Assembly: GCF_002967765.1 (NCBI RefSeq)
Contig: NZ_PUHY01000010.1
Coordinates: 62,001 to 126,000, forward strand
Reading direction: 5' to 3'
Length of the DNA stretch: 64,000 bases
Source: Blastopirellula marina
GTDB lineage: Bacteria; Planctomycetota; Planctomycetia; Pirellulales; Pirellulaceae
Part shown: positions 17,641-26,830 of the stretch, piece after piece
How the letters are laid out: every line of letters begins with the position of its first letter
Numbering within the stretch: position 1 is the first letter of the stretch
Translations under genes and position numbers: made by a program
The notes under the pieces: model-generated
Told to the model about the DNA's origin: nothing
What the model saw: the letters and a program-made list of their open reading frames with translations, nothing else
Database searches by the model: none

Positions 17641-17756
17641 TGTGATTTTGGTTCGCCCAAGATCACACCCAGAATTCATCGCTGGTCTCTGAGATCACCA
17701 GCGATGCTGCGGGGTCGATCGGTTACCTGCCCCAACCGGTCGACCCTTTTTCTTTT
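17641..17756 (+). ncRNA. Candidate structured small RNA (three stem-loops ending in a terminator)
   Basis: The 340-base gap 17441-17780 has no credible protein gene. Its right part holds three adjacent hairpins on the plus strand: an 11-bp stem with a 5-base loop (17641-17667, one G-U pair), a perfect 10-bp stem (17677-17686 with 17697-17706), and a 13-bp terminator stem. The 5' end is not defined and could lie anywhere from about 17470. No known RNA family was recognised. It is antisense to, and convergent with, zwf, so it could instead act as a bidirectional end structure for that gene. Confidence 0.45.
17712..17756 (+). terminator. Rho-independent terminator, plus-strand orientation
   Basis: Arms GGGTCGATCGGTT (17712-17724) and AACCGGTCGACCC (17734-17746) pair fully, allowing one G-U. 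TTTTTCTTTT follows directly on the plus strand. The minus strand has no T-run after the stem, so it does not look like the zwf terminator. Confidence 0.75.
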
Positions 17757-17780
17757 CGAATGCCCGCATTGTCCAGCGGC

Positions 17781-19229
17781 TTAATGCAGCACTGGGCAGA
17801 CGTCGAACCACTGGCGACCATGTTCGGCCATCCAATCGGCCGACTCGTTCGGTCCCCAATAACCATCTTCGTAGAGATGAAGCGTGGGAGCCTTATCGGA
17901 ACGCCAAGTCTTGATGATCGGATCGATGATCCCCCAGGCCAATTCCACCTCGTCGCTTCGCGCGAACAAGCTGGCATCGCCTTGCAGGGCATCCAATAGA
18001 AGTCGCTGATAAGCATCGGGCAGCTCGCCGCTATACTGCTGACAGAAGCGAAAGTCGAGCGAAGTCATTCGAGTCGACATCCCTTCGTCGGGCACCTTGC
18101 TTTGGATCTGCAATTGAATGCCTTCGGCGGGCTGAATCTGAATGACCAGCCGATTGGAATCGATTGGGCGATCTTTCTTGTTGAAGAGTGTCAGCGGTGG
18201 CTGGCGATACTGAATTACGATCTGCGTGGTTCGACACGACATACCTTTGCCGCTACGGAGATAAAACGGCACGCCGTTCCAACGCCAGTTATCGACCCAC
18301 AAACGTAAGGCAGCGAACGTTTCCGTTTGACTGTCTTTTGGCACACCTTCTTCGTTGCGGTATCCGGCATATTGGCCCCGCAGTGTTTCAGTGCGAACCT
18401 CCGACTCATCCATCGGGCGAATCGATTGCAGGACCTTCACCTTTTCGTCACGAACCATGTCGGCGTCGAACTTCACCGGGGCTTCCATCGCCGTGATCAT
18501 CAGCAGCTGCAGCAGATGGTTTTGGAACATATCTCGTAGGACGCCAGCTTGATCGTAGTAACCACCGCGACGACCAACGAGGACTTCTTCCGCCACCGTG
18601 ATTTGGACATGATCGATGTAGTTGCGATTCCAGACTGGTTCGAAGATCGAATTGGCGAATCGCATCACCAACATGTTCTGAACCGTTTCCTTGCCCAGGT
18701 AATGGTCGATACGATAGACGTTCTTTTCAGGGAAGACGCGGTTCACATCTGAATTCAGCTTCTTAGCGGTGCCCAGGTCGTAGCCGAACGGCTTCTCGAG
18801 CACGATTCGACGACTTCCTTCTTCTTGGTTCGCCAGCCCCGAGGCACCGAGTTGATCGATTGCTTCGACGTAGAGTCGCGGGGCCGTTGAAAGATAGTAG
18901 ACGCGTTCTGCCTCACCACCTTCGACTTCTTCCAGGAACGACTTCAAACCGGTCAGGTCATCGAGTTTCGTGAGATCGCCAGGGTGGTAGTAGACGTTGG
19001 CAGCGAAGTCGGTCCAGCTGGCTTCCTCGAACTTCTCGCCGGTGAACTTCTGGGTCGACTCTTTCAGTTCTTTCCGCCAGGCGTCGTGCGAGAAATCGGT
19101 CCGCGACATCCCCACGATTCGCGTGTTTTCTGGCAAGCGTTTCTTCTTCGAGAGGAGATACAGAGCGGGAATTAGCTTCCGACTAGTCAGGTCGCCAGAG
19201 GCGCCGAAGATCACGATGGTATGAGACAT
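17781..19229 (-). CDS. zwf: Glucose-6-phosphate 1-dehydrogenase
   Basis: 482 residues, normal for the family. It oxidises glucose 6-phosphate to 6-phosphogluconolactone with NADP+ in the cytoplasm. The Rossmann motif IFGASGDLTSRKLIPAL is at residues 7-23 and the active-site signature RIDHYLGKETVQN, with the catalytic His, near residue 172. It is the last gene of a same-strand run with an SDR and gnd, which together cover the oxidative pentose-phosphate route apart from a lactonase. A gap of about 268 bases (19230-19497) separates it from the SDR and may hold its own promoter. Confidence 0.96.
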   Translation of the reverse strand: MSHTIVIFGASGDLTSRKLIPALYLLSKKKRLPENTRIVGMSRTDFSHDAWRKELKESTQKFTGEKFEEASWTDFAANVYYHPGDLTKLDDLTGLKSFLEEVEGGEAERVYYLSTAPRLYVEAIDQLGASGLANQEEGSRRIVLEKPFGYDLGTAKKLNSDVNRVFPEKNVYRIDHYLGKETVQNMLVMRFANSIFEPVWNRNYIDHVQITVAEEVLVGRRGGYYDQAGVLRDMFQNHLLQLLMITAMEAPVKFDADMVRDEKVKVLQSIRPMDESEVRTETLRGQYAGYRNEEGVPKDSQTETFAALRLWVDNWRWNGVPFYLRSGKGMSCRTTQIVIQYRQPPLTLFNKKDRPIDSNRLVIQIQPAEGIQLQIQSKVPDEGMSTRMTSLDFRFCQQYSGELPDAYQRLLLDALQGDASLFARSDEVELAWGIIDPIIKTWRSDKAPTLHLYEDGYWGPNESADWMAEHGRQWFDVCPVLH

Positions 19230-19497
19230 GGCTTTTCCTGTTCCGCTCCTGCTCGGTTTCGCTCGTTGATGAATCCTTGGGGTCCGCCTGGATAACGATC
19301 CATTGTGGCAGTGTTTTGCCCCTCACGACAACCAGACGCGGCGTAAAAATAAGAAGCGCACGCGTCTGTTCCGCATCTAGCCCCCTATATCGGTTGCTGA
19401 ACCCAGGGAGGTTGCGTTAATTCAGCGTGTCGCTAGCGAACGACGCCCAGATCGCGTCGCTCGAAGAAGTTTGTGAGAGTCGTCAAGCGACACTTCC

Positions 19498-20283
19498 TTA
19501 GAACCGCATCGCCGTGAAACCGCCATCGACATAGACGGTGGCTCCGGTGATGAAGCTTCCGGCGTTTCGCGATAACAACAGGATTGAAGCTCCGACCAAT
19601 TCTTCAGGCTCGCCGAAGCGGGCCATCGGGGTTTGGCCGATGATGTTGTCGACGCGTTCTTTGTCGAGGATCTTGCGGTTTTGTTCCGCCGGGAAGAAGC
19701 CAGGGCAAAGGACGTTGAAGCGAACCCCTTGCGTGGCATATTCGCGTGCCAGGTTCTTGGTCAGGTTCAAAACGGCCGCTTTCGATGCCGAATAAGCAAA
19801 GACTCGCGACAACGGCAAGTGCGCCGTTACGCTGCCGATGTTAAGCACCGCACCGCCTTCTTCTTGGGCCGCGAAGTGAGGGGCAAACACCTGGCAGGCG
19901 AGATGCGTACCGGTGAGATTGGTGTCCATCACGCGTTGCCAATCGTCGTCGCTAATCTCTTCATAGGGGACGGAAGAGTTCACGCCGGCACAATTGACCA
20001 GCATATCGACGCGGCCGAACTTCTCGATGCATTGATCGCGAAGTTGCGCCAGCGAATCGCGGGACAAGGTATCGGCGGCGATGAAAGCAGCTTTGCCGCC
20101 CGCTTCTCGGATGAGATTGGCGCGGTTCTCGCCCCGTTCGGGATTCAGGCCACTGACAACCACCGTCGCGCCGGCCGATGCCAACCCTTCTGCGATTGCG
20201 CCACCAAGAACCCCAGATGCTCCGACCACGATGGCGACTTGACCATCGAGTCCGAACAGTTTCGTTAAGTAGTCAGATGCCAT
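19498..20283 (-). CDS. Short-chain dehydrogenase/reductase (gluconate/mannonate oxidoreductase-like)
   Basis: 261-residue classical SDR. The cofactor motif is VVGASGVLGGAIA (residues 18-30), with NCAGVNSS, the catalytic Ser in NIGSVTAHLPLS, and the Y-x-x-x-K pair in FAYSASKAAVLN. The C-terminal GATVYVDGGFTAMRF is typical. The closest memory match is the gluconate 5-dehydrogenase/D-mannonate oxidoreductase group, which would fit its place between zwf and gnd, but the substrate is inferred from context only. ATG 20283 is the start; the TTG at 20322 is rejected. It is about 97 bases from gnd. Confidence 0.8.
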   Translation of the reverse strand: MASDYLTKLFGLDGQVAIVVGASGVLGGAIAEGLASAGATVVVSGLNPERGENRANLIREAGGKAAFIAADTLSRDSLAQLRDQCIEKFGRVDMLVNCAGVNSSVPYEEISDDDWQRVMDTNLTGTHLACQVFAPHFAAQEEGGAVLNIGSVTAHLPLSRVFAYSASKAAVLNLTKNLAREYATQGVRFNVLCPGFFPAEQNRKILDKERVDNIIGQTPMARFGEPEELVGASILLLSRNAGSFITGATVYVDGGFTAMRF

Positions 20284-20380
20284 GCGTCGTTCGATCTTCT
20301 TGGCTGGATGCCCTGGCGTCAATCGTCAGGGCATCCATGGCAGGTTCCTAGAAATTCAATTCAACCGACGTGGGGCTGAA

Positions 20381-21826
20381 CTACGACTTTGGCTCGCGAC
20401 GACGATGCAGCCACTCGGCATGGAAGGTACCTTCCTTGTCGGTTCGCTGGAATGTGTGAGCACCGAAGTAATCGCGTTGGGCTTGTAGCAAGTTCGCCGG
20501 CAAACGAGCGTTGCGGTAGCCGTCGTAATAAGCCAGAGCACCAGCGAAGGCAGGAGTCGGAATCCCCAAGCCGATTGCTGACTGCACCACGGCACGCCAG
20601 CCGTCTTGTCCCTTGGTGACTGCTTCCGTGAAGTAAGGATCGAGCAGCAGGTTTTCGAGGTTGCCGTCCTTATCGAATGCTTCCTTGATGCGATCGAGGA
20701 ACTGGGCACGAATGATACAGCCACCGCGCCACAAGAGGGCACATTCGCCGTAGTTGAGGTCCCAATCGTGCTCCGCCGAAGCGGCTTGCAACTGGACAAA
20801 GCCTTGAGCGTAACTGCACAGTTTCGACGCGTACAATGCTTCGCGAACTTGTTCGATGAACTTCGCACGGTCTTCGGTAGTCTTGCCGCTTGGGCCGGTC
20901 AGCACCTTGCTGGCACGAACACGGGCTTCCTTAGCAGCCGACAGGGCACGAGCGTAAACCGCCGTCGTCACCAAGGTGCTTGGCACGCCGAGGTCCAACG
21001 CTAATTGGCTCATCCACTTACCGGTTCCCTTGGCACCAGCCACGTCGAGAACCTTGTCGACCAGGTAACCGTCCCCCTCGTCATCTTTCACGCTGAAGAT
21101 GTCGCGGGTGATTTCGATCAGATAGCTTTGCAGGTCGCCACTGTTCCATTGATCGAACACGTCGTACAGTTCGTCGTTGGTCAGACCAAGGCCATGCTTG
21201 AGCAGGAAGTAGGCTTCGCAGATCAGCTGCATGTCGCCATATTCGATGCCGTTGTGAACCATTTTCACATAGTGACCAGCACCGCGTGGACCAACCCATT
21301 CGCAGCACGGGATGTCGTTGTTGGGACCGACCTTGGCGCTGATGGCCTGGAAGATCTCTTTGATTTCGGGCCAAGCTTCTTTGCTACCGCCCGGCATCAG
21401 GCTAGGGCCCTTCAAGGCACCTTCTTCACCGCCGGAAACACCAGAACCGACGAACAGGAGGCCCTTTTCTTCGATGTACTTCGTGCGGCGTTCGGTATCG
21501 GCGTAGTGGGTGTTACCACCGTCGATGATGATGTCGCCCTTTTCCAGGTAAGGAAGCAACTCTTCGATCACAGCGTCAACCGCTGGACCAGCCTTGATCA
21601 GCATCATCACCTTGCGGGGACGCTTGAGCGAGGCGACCAACGTCTTCAGATCGTGGCACCCGACAAAGTTCTTACCGGCAGCACGGCCTTCGATGAACTC
21701 GTCCGTTTTCTCGGTGGTTCGGTTGTAGACGGCCACTTTGTAGCCACGACTTTCGACGTTCAGAGCCAGGTTTTCGCCCATGACGGCGAGACCAATCAAA
21801 CCAAAGTCGCAAGAAGCATCTGACAT
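20381..21826 (-). CDS. gnd: 6-phosphogluconate dehydrogenase, decarboxylating
   Basis: 481 residues, full length. It converts 6-phosphogluconate to ribulose 5-phosphate and CO2, forming NADPH. Motifs are GLAVMGENLALN (NADP fold), DGGNTHYADTERR, VSGGEEGALKGPSLMPGG and the catalytic KMVHNGIEYGDMQ with Lys and His. The C-terminal substrate loop YFGAHTFQRTDKEGTFHAEW is intact. It is adjacent to the SDR and zwf on the same strand. The NADP-type long form is clear, and no frameshift is seen. Confidence 0.97.
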   Translation of the reverse strand: MSDASCDFGLIGLAVMGENLALNVESRGYKVAVYNRTTEKTDEFIEGRAAGKNFVGCHDLKTLVASLKRPRKVMMLIKAGPAVDAVIEELLPYLEKGDIIIDGGNTHYADTERRTKYIEEKGLLFVGSGVSGGEEGALKGPSLMPGGSKEAWPEIKEIFQAISAKVGPNNDIPCCEWVGPRGAGHYVKMVHNGIEYGDMQLICEAYFLLKHGLGLTNDELYDVFDQWNSGDLQSYLIEITRDIFSVKDDEGDGYLVDKVLDVAGAKGTGKWMSQLALDLGVPSTLVTTAVYARALSAAKEARVRASKVLTGPSGKTTEDRAKFIEQVREALYASKLCSYAQGFVQLQAASAEHDWDLNYGECALLWRGGCIIRAQFLDRIKEAFDKDGNLENLLLDPYFTEAVTKGQDGWRAVVQSAIGLGIPTPAFAGALAYYDGYRNARLPANLLQAQRDYFGAHTFQRTDKEGTFHAEWLHRRREPKS

Positions 21827-21913
21827 GATGTTTCGTTTCCTCTGAGATCCAACGGGTTTGTGTTCGGGTAATTTCTGGTCCCCTCGTCCCGGCGAAGGAG
21901 AGGGAACGAAACG

Positions 21914-22783
21914 TTAGTCGATGACCGGCCAGCTTGGCTTTTCGGGCAGGTAGCGATCGAATTCTTCCAGCAACATCTTTTGATAGTCGCCGGCGAATTC
22001 GAGCTTCAGGAATTTATCGATACCTTCGTCGTGGAAGCGTTTCCAGCTGTTTTCTTCGTCGCCTGGATTAATCGGGTAGAAAAGGCAATCGTTGGCTACG
22101 GCTGCTTTGTAGTCACCAGGGGCGTCACCGATCATCAATGTTTGATTCGGCTTGTACTTGGTGGCGTTGGTCAGCGTTTCCTTCTTGTTGCCAGCTTCCT
22201 GACCGCAAATCGACGTCACATACTGAGCGATGTCGTGCTCGGTCCATTCCGCTTCCAGAGCTTCGTTTGGCGTGGCCGAGACGACCAACATATCTGCTTT
22301 GCCACTCAGTTTTTCCAGGCACTTACGAACCGAAGGGAAGGGGGGCACGCCGCGAACCATACCGGCGACCGTTTCGTTCACTGCTTTGGACCACTTCAAG
22401 CAGTGAGCCAGGTCCGGATCGTTCGACTCGGCAACCTTCGCTTCCAGTGCCGGGTTACCCAACTTGGTTTCTTCCTTGATCCACTTCACGAGCGACTCAG
22501 GAATGTTGATCTTAGCACCACGCTCCTGAACTTCAGGACGCTTCTGCAACCATTCGAGGGCTTCGACCAGCGCCGGGAAACGATTGATTCCGCGGCTCTT
22601 GGAGTAGAGGTTTACGAACTCAGCCGCTTCGCGAGCGTACTTGCTGACACCTTGCAGTTCGTAGTAGTTGATGATGTTGGGAATGAAGCATTCCTTGTGC
22701 TTCAATTCCATCGTGTCGAAGACGCAACCATCCGAGTCGATGCCGACTAAAAACTCTGCTTTTGGTTCAATCTGGTAAACCAT
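21914..22783 (-). CDS. HAD-superfamily hydrolase
   Basis: 289 residues. HAD motif I is GIDSDGCVFDT (residues 14-24, nucleophile Asp and acid/base Asp). Motif II is in MLVVSATPNEALEAEW and motif IV in LMIGDAPGDYKAA. A large helical cap (about residues 40-150) separates motifs I and II. This suggests a small-molecule phosphatase, and its place between gnd and the phosphofructokinase points to a sugar phosphate, but the substrate is unknown. The conserved opening (EFLVGIDSDGCVFDTMELKHKECF) is used in this lineage's annotation as plain HAD hydrolase. Confidence 0.82.
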   Translation of the reverse strand: MVYQIEPKAEFLVGIDSDGCVFDTMELKHKECFIPNIINYYELQGVSKYAREAAEFVNLYSKSRGINRFPALVEALEWLQKRPEVQERGAKINIPESLVKWIKEETKLGNPALEAKVAESNDPDLAHCLKWSKAVNETVAGMVRGVPPFPSVRKCLEKLSGKADMLVVSATPNEALEAEWTEHDIAQYVTSICGQEAGNKKETLTNATKYKPNQTLMIGDAPGDYKAAVANDCLFYPINPGDEENSWKRFHDEGIDKFLKLEFAGDYQKMLLEEFDRYLPEKPSWPVID

Positions 22784-22847
22784 GGTTGATTCGATCTCGC
22801 TCTATTTTTATTGCTGATTGGTGATAGTCGGGAACTGAGACGCGGCG

Positions 22848-24152
22848 TTACTTCTTGGGGGCTTCCTGGCGATCGGCTTGAGGCACGTAAGCCGGCAATT
22901 TCTGATCGGCATACAGCGGCTGCAGGCACGTCATGCGTTGACGACCATCGATCATCGGCAGGCTGACCATGCCTTCGCCCAGAAGTGGTTTGGCGTATTT
23001 GACAAACTCGTCGGTGACGTCGTAACCGCTTTCGGAAATCCATTCCTTCGGGAAGGTACGTTCGCTGTTGGCGACTTCAGCAAGCGGTGCTTTGTCGTAG
23101 CGAACGCTATAGACGTCCCCTTCGTTTCGCAGAATGGTCGACATATAGCCCGACTGTCCGGTCGAGGCCAGCACGGCGGCCATTTCACCGGCGTGGTAAG
23201 CTTCGTCCAGGTCGACCGAAGAAGCATAAGCCATCGCGTGACGCTGATCGGTTCCGCTCACGTTACAACGGGCAGCACCCTTGACGGCCAGCCCCTGATC
23301 ATTCAGGTAGTTGGTCACGATCTGGGCGACAGTAATACTACTGGCGCTGAAGCTGGTGTGGCCGAAGGAATCCTTACGGGCACCGATGTCACCCACATCG
23401 AACCCTTCGCTGAGCACGACCATGCAGCGACCGTCTTGCTTGAGCTGCTTGTTGACGTTTTCGTGCAGTTCTTCCAGCGAGCATGGGGATTCGGCCATGT
23501 AGATTTGCAGTGGCATTTCTCGCTTGGGGTCGGCCAGACGAGCAGCGGCCGGGATGTAACCGATCTTGCGCCCCATGGCTTGCATCACAAGCACAGGGTC
23601 AGCCGGGCAGCTACCGCGGTTTTCTTCGTTGGCATACTGAATCATGTGCATCCAGTACTTGGCCGTTGAAGCGTAACCTGGGGTGTGGTCGATCAGCTTG
23701 AATTCGCTGTCCCCGACGTCGTTGTCGATCGTCTTCGGACCACCGATACCAATCAGATCGAGCCCTTTGTCTTGGGCCATCTTGGCGATCTTGTTGGCGG
23801 TGTCCATCGAGTCGTTACCGCCGATGTAGACGAAGTAACCGATGTTGTGGGCTTTGAACACCTCGATGCAGCGATCGAAGTCCTCGTTCTGCCAATCCTT
23901 CAGCTTATAGCGGCACGTGCCGATGGAACCCGCAGCCGGGGTGTACCGCAGCAGCGAGATCTCTTCGGCTGGCTGATCGGTCAGGTTGATCAGCTCTTCC
24001 TTCAAAACCCCTTCGATCCCGTGATGAGCACCGTAGACCGTCCCGATGTTGTCGGTCTGCAAAGCGGCTTCGACCAATCCGCGAAGCGTGTTGTTGATAA
24101 CTGGGCTGGGGCCACCGCTTTGGGCAACAATCAAGTTCTTCTTGGTGCTCAT
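22848..24152 (-). CDS. pfp: Pyrophosphate-type 6-phosphofructokinase
   Basis: 434 residues. It phosphorylates fructose 6-phosphate and, if PPi-dependent, works reversibly. The binding loop VAQSGGPSPVINNTLRG is at the N-terminus. In IGGNDSMDTANKI the Gly of ATP-type enzymes (GGDGS) is replaced by Asp, and PKTIDNDV has Lys where ATP enzymes have Gly. Both changes are the known marks of PPi use. Start: ATG 24152, since the TTG at 24161 has nothing to support it. It lies upstream of the HAD gene and gnd on the same strand. The donor is inferred from these residues, not measured. Confidence 0.9.
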   Translation of the reverse strand: MSTKKNLIVAQSGGPSPVINNTLRGLVEAALQTDNIGTVYGAHHGIEGVLKEELINLTDQPAEEISLLRYTPAAGSIGTCRYKLKDWQNEDFDRCIEVFKAHNIGYFVYIGGNDSMDTANKIAKMAQDKGLDLIGIGGPKTIDNDVGDSEFKLIDHTPGYASTAKYWMHMIQYANEENRGSCPADPVLVMQAMGRKIGYIPAAARLADPKREMPLQIYMAESPCSLEELHENVNKQLKQDGRCMVVLSEGFDVGDIGARKDSFGHTSFSASSITVAQIVTNYLNDQGLAVKGAARCNVSGTDQRHAMAYASSVDLDEAYHAGEMAAVLASTGQSGYMSTILRNEGDVYSVRYDKAPLAEVANSERTFPKEWISESGYDVTDEFVKYAKPLLGEGMVSLPMIDGRQRMTCLQPLYADQKLPAYVPQADRQEAPKK

Positions 24153-24273
24153 GCTTTTCAATCGCTACTGAGATTCACAGGCCGAAAATGCGTTCTCCCT
24201 ACCAGCACAAAACAGCAAGGCAGGATAAACCGCGGATTTTACTAGACGTCACCCCAAGCGGCAATGAGGCGCC

Positions 24274-25392
24274 CTAGTCGGCCGTGGCTTCCTCGGGAGC
24301 TTCTTCCGATGGCAAATCGGGCGTAGAACGTAGCGAATTGAGCACCGATACGGTCAGAATCAGAATGGTAAGCGGCACCAAGCCGAACAGCATCGCCTTG
24401 CCCAACATTGGGGCATAGGGGGACTCAATTGCCCCTAACACCAGATAAGTGGTGTAAAGAATGTAGTAACCGAACAACATTGCCCCTTCCCAGCGTTCAA
24501 TCCTCCCTCCTGTGAAGAATATAGGGAGGCAAATCGCACAAACAGCAATCATCACGGGGAACTCTTGCCAAATTGCCGTTTGCGGGACAGGAACTCCTTC
24601 CGGTACCACAATCGCAGTGAGTCCCAACACGCACATCATATTGAATAGATTGCTTCCCACCACGTTTCCGACGGCGATATCACGTTCCCCTTTGATCGAG
24701 GCCATGACCGAGGCAACCACTTCCGGCAAAGAGGTCCCAACCGCGACGATCGTCAGCCCGATCAGCAGTTCGCTCATGTTCAGTTTCCTGGCGATCATTA
24801 CCGCGCCGTCGACCAACCACTGCGAACCGTAAGCGAGTCCGATTAGCCCCAGGACGATCCACACGAGTTGTAGGAGAGCGTCCCAGATCGATTTGGGTGG
24901 GTTGTCGAATTCCTCTTCATATTCTTCCACCACCTTTTTGCTCTCGCGGCGGCTTTGCCAGATCGACCACACGATGTAGATCATCAGGGTGCCAAACAGC
25001 AAACTTCCTTCCACGTGCCCAAGATGACCGTTCATGCCAAGCACCCACAACAAGATCGCCACGCCGACCATGAAGGGGACTTCCAGGCGAATCAACTGAC
25101 TCGCTACGCTCAGCGGTGTCACCAGGGCCGAGATGCCCAAGATGAAGAGAACATTAAAGATATTGCTACCAAGCACGTTGCCCACGGCGATCTCGGCCGC
25201 GTCGCCTGAGCTGGCGCTAAGAGAGACGGCAAGTTCCGGCGCGCTGGTTCCGAAGGCAACCACCGTGAGGCCGATCACCAGGGGAGAAATCCCTAAAAGG
25301 GATGCAATCCCAGAAGCGCCGCGAACGAGCAGATCGCCCCCGACCACAAGCACGACCAATCCCAAGACTATCAAACCGGAGGCAACTAGCAT
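24274..25392 (-). CDS. Sodium/calcium exchanger family (CaCA, YrbG-like) protein
   Basis: 372 residues, with about ten hydrophobic segments in two homologous halves. The two alpha-repeats are GLTVVAFGTSAPELAVSL with GNVLGSNIFNVLFILG, and GLTIVAVGTSLPEVVASV with GNVVGSNLFNMMCVLG. A charged cytoplasmic loop (QSRRESKKVVEEYEEEFDNPP) joins the halves. It exports Ca2+ or K+ in exchange for Na+ or H+. The start ATG at 25392 gives the normal short N-terminus, and a charged tail rich in Glu closes the protein. Ion specificity cannot be read from sequence. Confidence 0.9.
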   Translation of the reverse strand: MLVASGLIVLGLVVLVVGGDLLVRGASGIASLLGISPLVIGLTVVAFGTSAPELAVSLSASSGDAAEIAVGNVLGSNIFNVLFILGISALVTPLSVASQLIRLEVPFMVGVAILLWVLGMNGHLGHVEGSLLFGTLMIYIVWSIWQSRRESKKVVEEYEEEFDNPPKSIWDALLQLVWIVLGLIGLAYGSQWLVDGAVMIARKLNMSELLIGLTIVAVGTSLPEVVASVMASIKGERDIAVGNVVGSNLFNMMCVLGLTAIVVPEGVPVPQTAIWQEFPVMIAVCAICLPIFFTGGRIERWEGAMLFGYYILYTTYLVLGAIESPYAPMLGKAMLFGLVPLTILILTVSVLNSLRSTPDLPSEEAPEEATAD

Positions 25393-25508
25393 TCAGCTCT
25401 TTCCTGTTCATTCAAAGTGGAAGGAGCCGATATTATAGGGGCATTCCAGCGGCCGCCGAACCAAGGGCATCCGGCGGACTTCGACACGTAGTCGTTGGCT
25501 CCGATCGG

Positions 25509-26015
25509 TTATTCGACCGGAGACTGATCTAATTCGACCAAAGCGCTGAAATACATTACGAACTTGCCGTTACGACGATCGGGCTTGTCGATCATCTTAA
25601 TCGCGGCATTCAGCAAGTCGCGACGGCTGACCTGACCGATCAGTTTCATCCCATCCAATACTGGCAGGCGCCGGTACGGCGTTGAAAGGAAGACCTGAGC
25701 GCAGTTCAGCCAGTCGGTATCGGCCGTGATGAGACGAGCGATATCGGTGTTCATAAATGCTCCCACCCTGTTCGAGGGAAGCTGTGAATACGCAGCGTCC
25801 AGCAGGAAACGCATCGAGGTCTTTTCCGAAAAGATCCCGAGGAAATTTCCGGCACTGTCCACCACCGGAGCCCCTGAAATTCGATAGTAAAGCAGCTTGC
25901 GAATCGCCGCCAAAGCATCCTCGTCAGGGCTCAGGGTGACCAGTTTGGTCGTCATGAAGTCGCGCGCCGTAAGGGCTGGCGCAATAGGCGCAGTCGCCGA
26001 AGTTGGCATCGACAT
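25509..26015 (-). CDS. Protein with paired CBS domains
   Basis: 168 residues made of two CBS repeats: RDFMTTKLVTLSPDEDALAAIRKLLYYRISGAPVVD and, after a linker, ARLITADTDWLNCAQVFLSTPYRRLPVLDGMKLIG-type sequence. CBS pairs bind adenine nucleotides and act as energy or ionic sensors. There is no attached enzyme or channel domain, so it probably regulates a partner. The ATG at 26015 has a strong AGGAGG seven bases upstream. The gap 26016-26310 (about 295 bases) contains no gene I can support. Confidence 0.88.
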   Translation of the reverse strand: MSMPTSATAPIAPALTARDFMTTKLVTLSPDEDALAAIRKLLYYRISGAPVVDSAGNFLGIFSEKTSMRFLLDAAYSQLPSNRVGAFMNTDIARLITADTDWLNCAQVFLSTPYRRLPVLDGMKLIGQVSRRDLLNAAIKMIDKPDRRNGKFVMYFSALVELDQSPVE

Positions 26016-26310
26016 AATAGATCCTCCTGCGAGAAAAGTGGGGTTTGAAAGATCACGCAGTGACGTAAGACAAGGCCTTCATTTTACCAGGCAGAAAAGG
26101 AAACTTTCCACCCTTTTTTCCTAGGCAACATCAAAACGTATCGATTCGTAGAAAACGCAACTACCATGCCTGATCTAGCAATAGTCGCGCGTGATCGACT
26201 TCAGATTGACGTGCGTTCGTCCGAACGATAATCTAAAACATGGGCTTTTCCCGAAGAAAACGCCCGCCCAATACCCCATTAGCGTAGTCTCCGGACTTGG
26301 AGAGATTTCG

Positions 26311-26586
26311 ATGTTTCGCCCCGGCGATGTGGTCGTCTATACCAAGACAAAGCACACCACGAGTCCTGGTCCTCGAGCCCACGACATCGAGCCGGAATCG
26401 CGTGGCGAATACTACACTTACGCGGTGGATAAATACTGGATTGTCGATCAAGTCGACACCGATGCGATTTTGGTTCGCACGCGACGCGGGAAGAGCCACC
26501 GCATCGCTCTCGACGATCCTCGCCTCCGCTTGGCTAAGTGGTGGGAACGTTTGTTCCTCAGGAGCCGCTTCCCGACGCCTGCTTAG
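26311..26586 (+). CDS. Small conserved hypothetical protein (planctomycete type)
   Basis: 91 residues, basic, beginning MFRPGDVVVYTKTKHTTSPG. It includes ESRGEYYTYAVDKYWIVDQV, then TRRGKSHRIALDDPRLRLAKWW. The pattern suggests a compact beta-barrel, SH3-like, single domain. I recall similar short proteins in other planctomycetes but no function. ATG 26311 is chosen because GGAGAG lies six bases upstream; the in-frame extension to 26191 has no such site. A fold-back repeat begins at the base after its stop codon. Confidence 0.6.
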   Translation: MFRPGDVVVYTKTKHTTSPGPRAHDIEPESRGEYYTYAVDKYWIVDQVDTDAILVRTRRGKSHRIALDDPRLRLAKWWERLFLRSRFPTPA

Positions 26587-26744
26587 CAGTCTGTTGATTT
26601 TCTGTTTCGTTAGCGAGTCATTGAGATTGGGGCGGGGGCAAGGCGTGAGTCCGCAGGCATCTCCACGAGATATGTCGAGGAATTCACAACGCCGCAATCG
26701 CCCCTATCTCAATTAAGTAGCCGATCTGAGAAATTCAACAGGCT
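26587..26744. repeat. Dispersed fold-back repeat, copy 1
   Basis: About 158 bp element with imperfect terminal inverted repeats: it begins CAGTCTGTTGATTTTCTG and ends with the complement of AGCCTGTTGAATTTCTC. Inner arms around GAGATTGGGGCG and CGCCCCTATCTC also pair, so nearly the whole element folds back. Close copies are at 29229-29385 and, inverted, 58966-59124. No coding capacity. Confidence 0.85.
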
Positions 26745-26763
26745 TTTAGTTGGCTGGGACGGA

Positions 26764-26797
26764 TAAAAAGAAAACGCCGCGAGTCATCGCGGCGTTT
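26764..26797 (-). terminator. Rho-independent terminator for fabI
   Basis: Perfect 11-bp stem AAACGCCGCGA/TCGCGGCGTTT (26772-26782, 26787-26797) with a 4-base loop. On the minus strand it is followed by TTTTCTTTTT, 34 bases after the fabI stop. Confidence 0.85.
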
Positions 26798-26830
26798 GTT
26801 GTTTCGAATCCGGCTTGCCTTGGCAACGGC

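Noticed and set aside
21005-21823. Long open frame on the plus strand opposite gnd (272 codons)
   Set aside because: It lies wholly antisense to a clear 6-phosphogluconate dehydrogenase, has no family motifs and is explained by codon bias on the coding strand. Similar long antisense frames opposite sufB, pfp and the prolyl oligopeptidase were rejected for the same reason.
26587-26744. Short frames inside the fold-back repeats
   Set aside because: They recur only because the repeat sequence recurs and none has a start signal; they are not genes.
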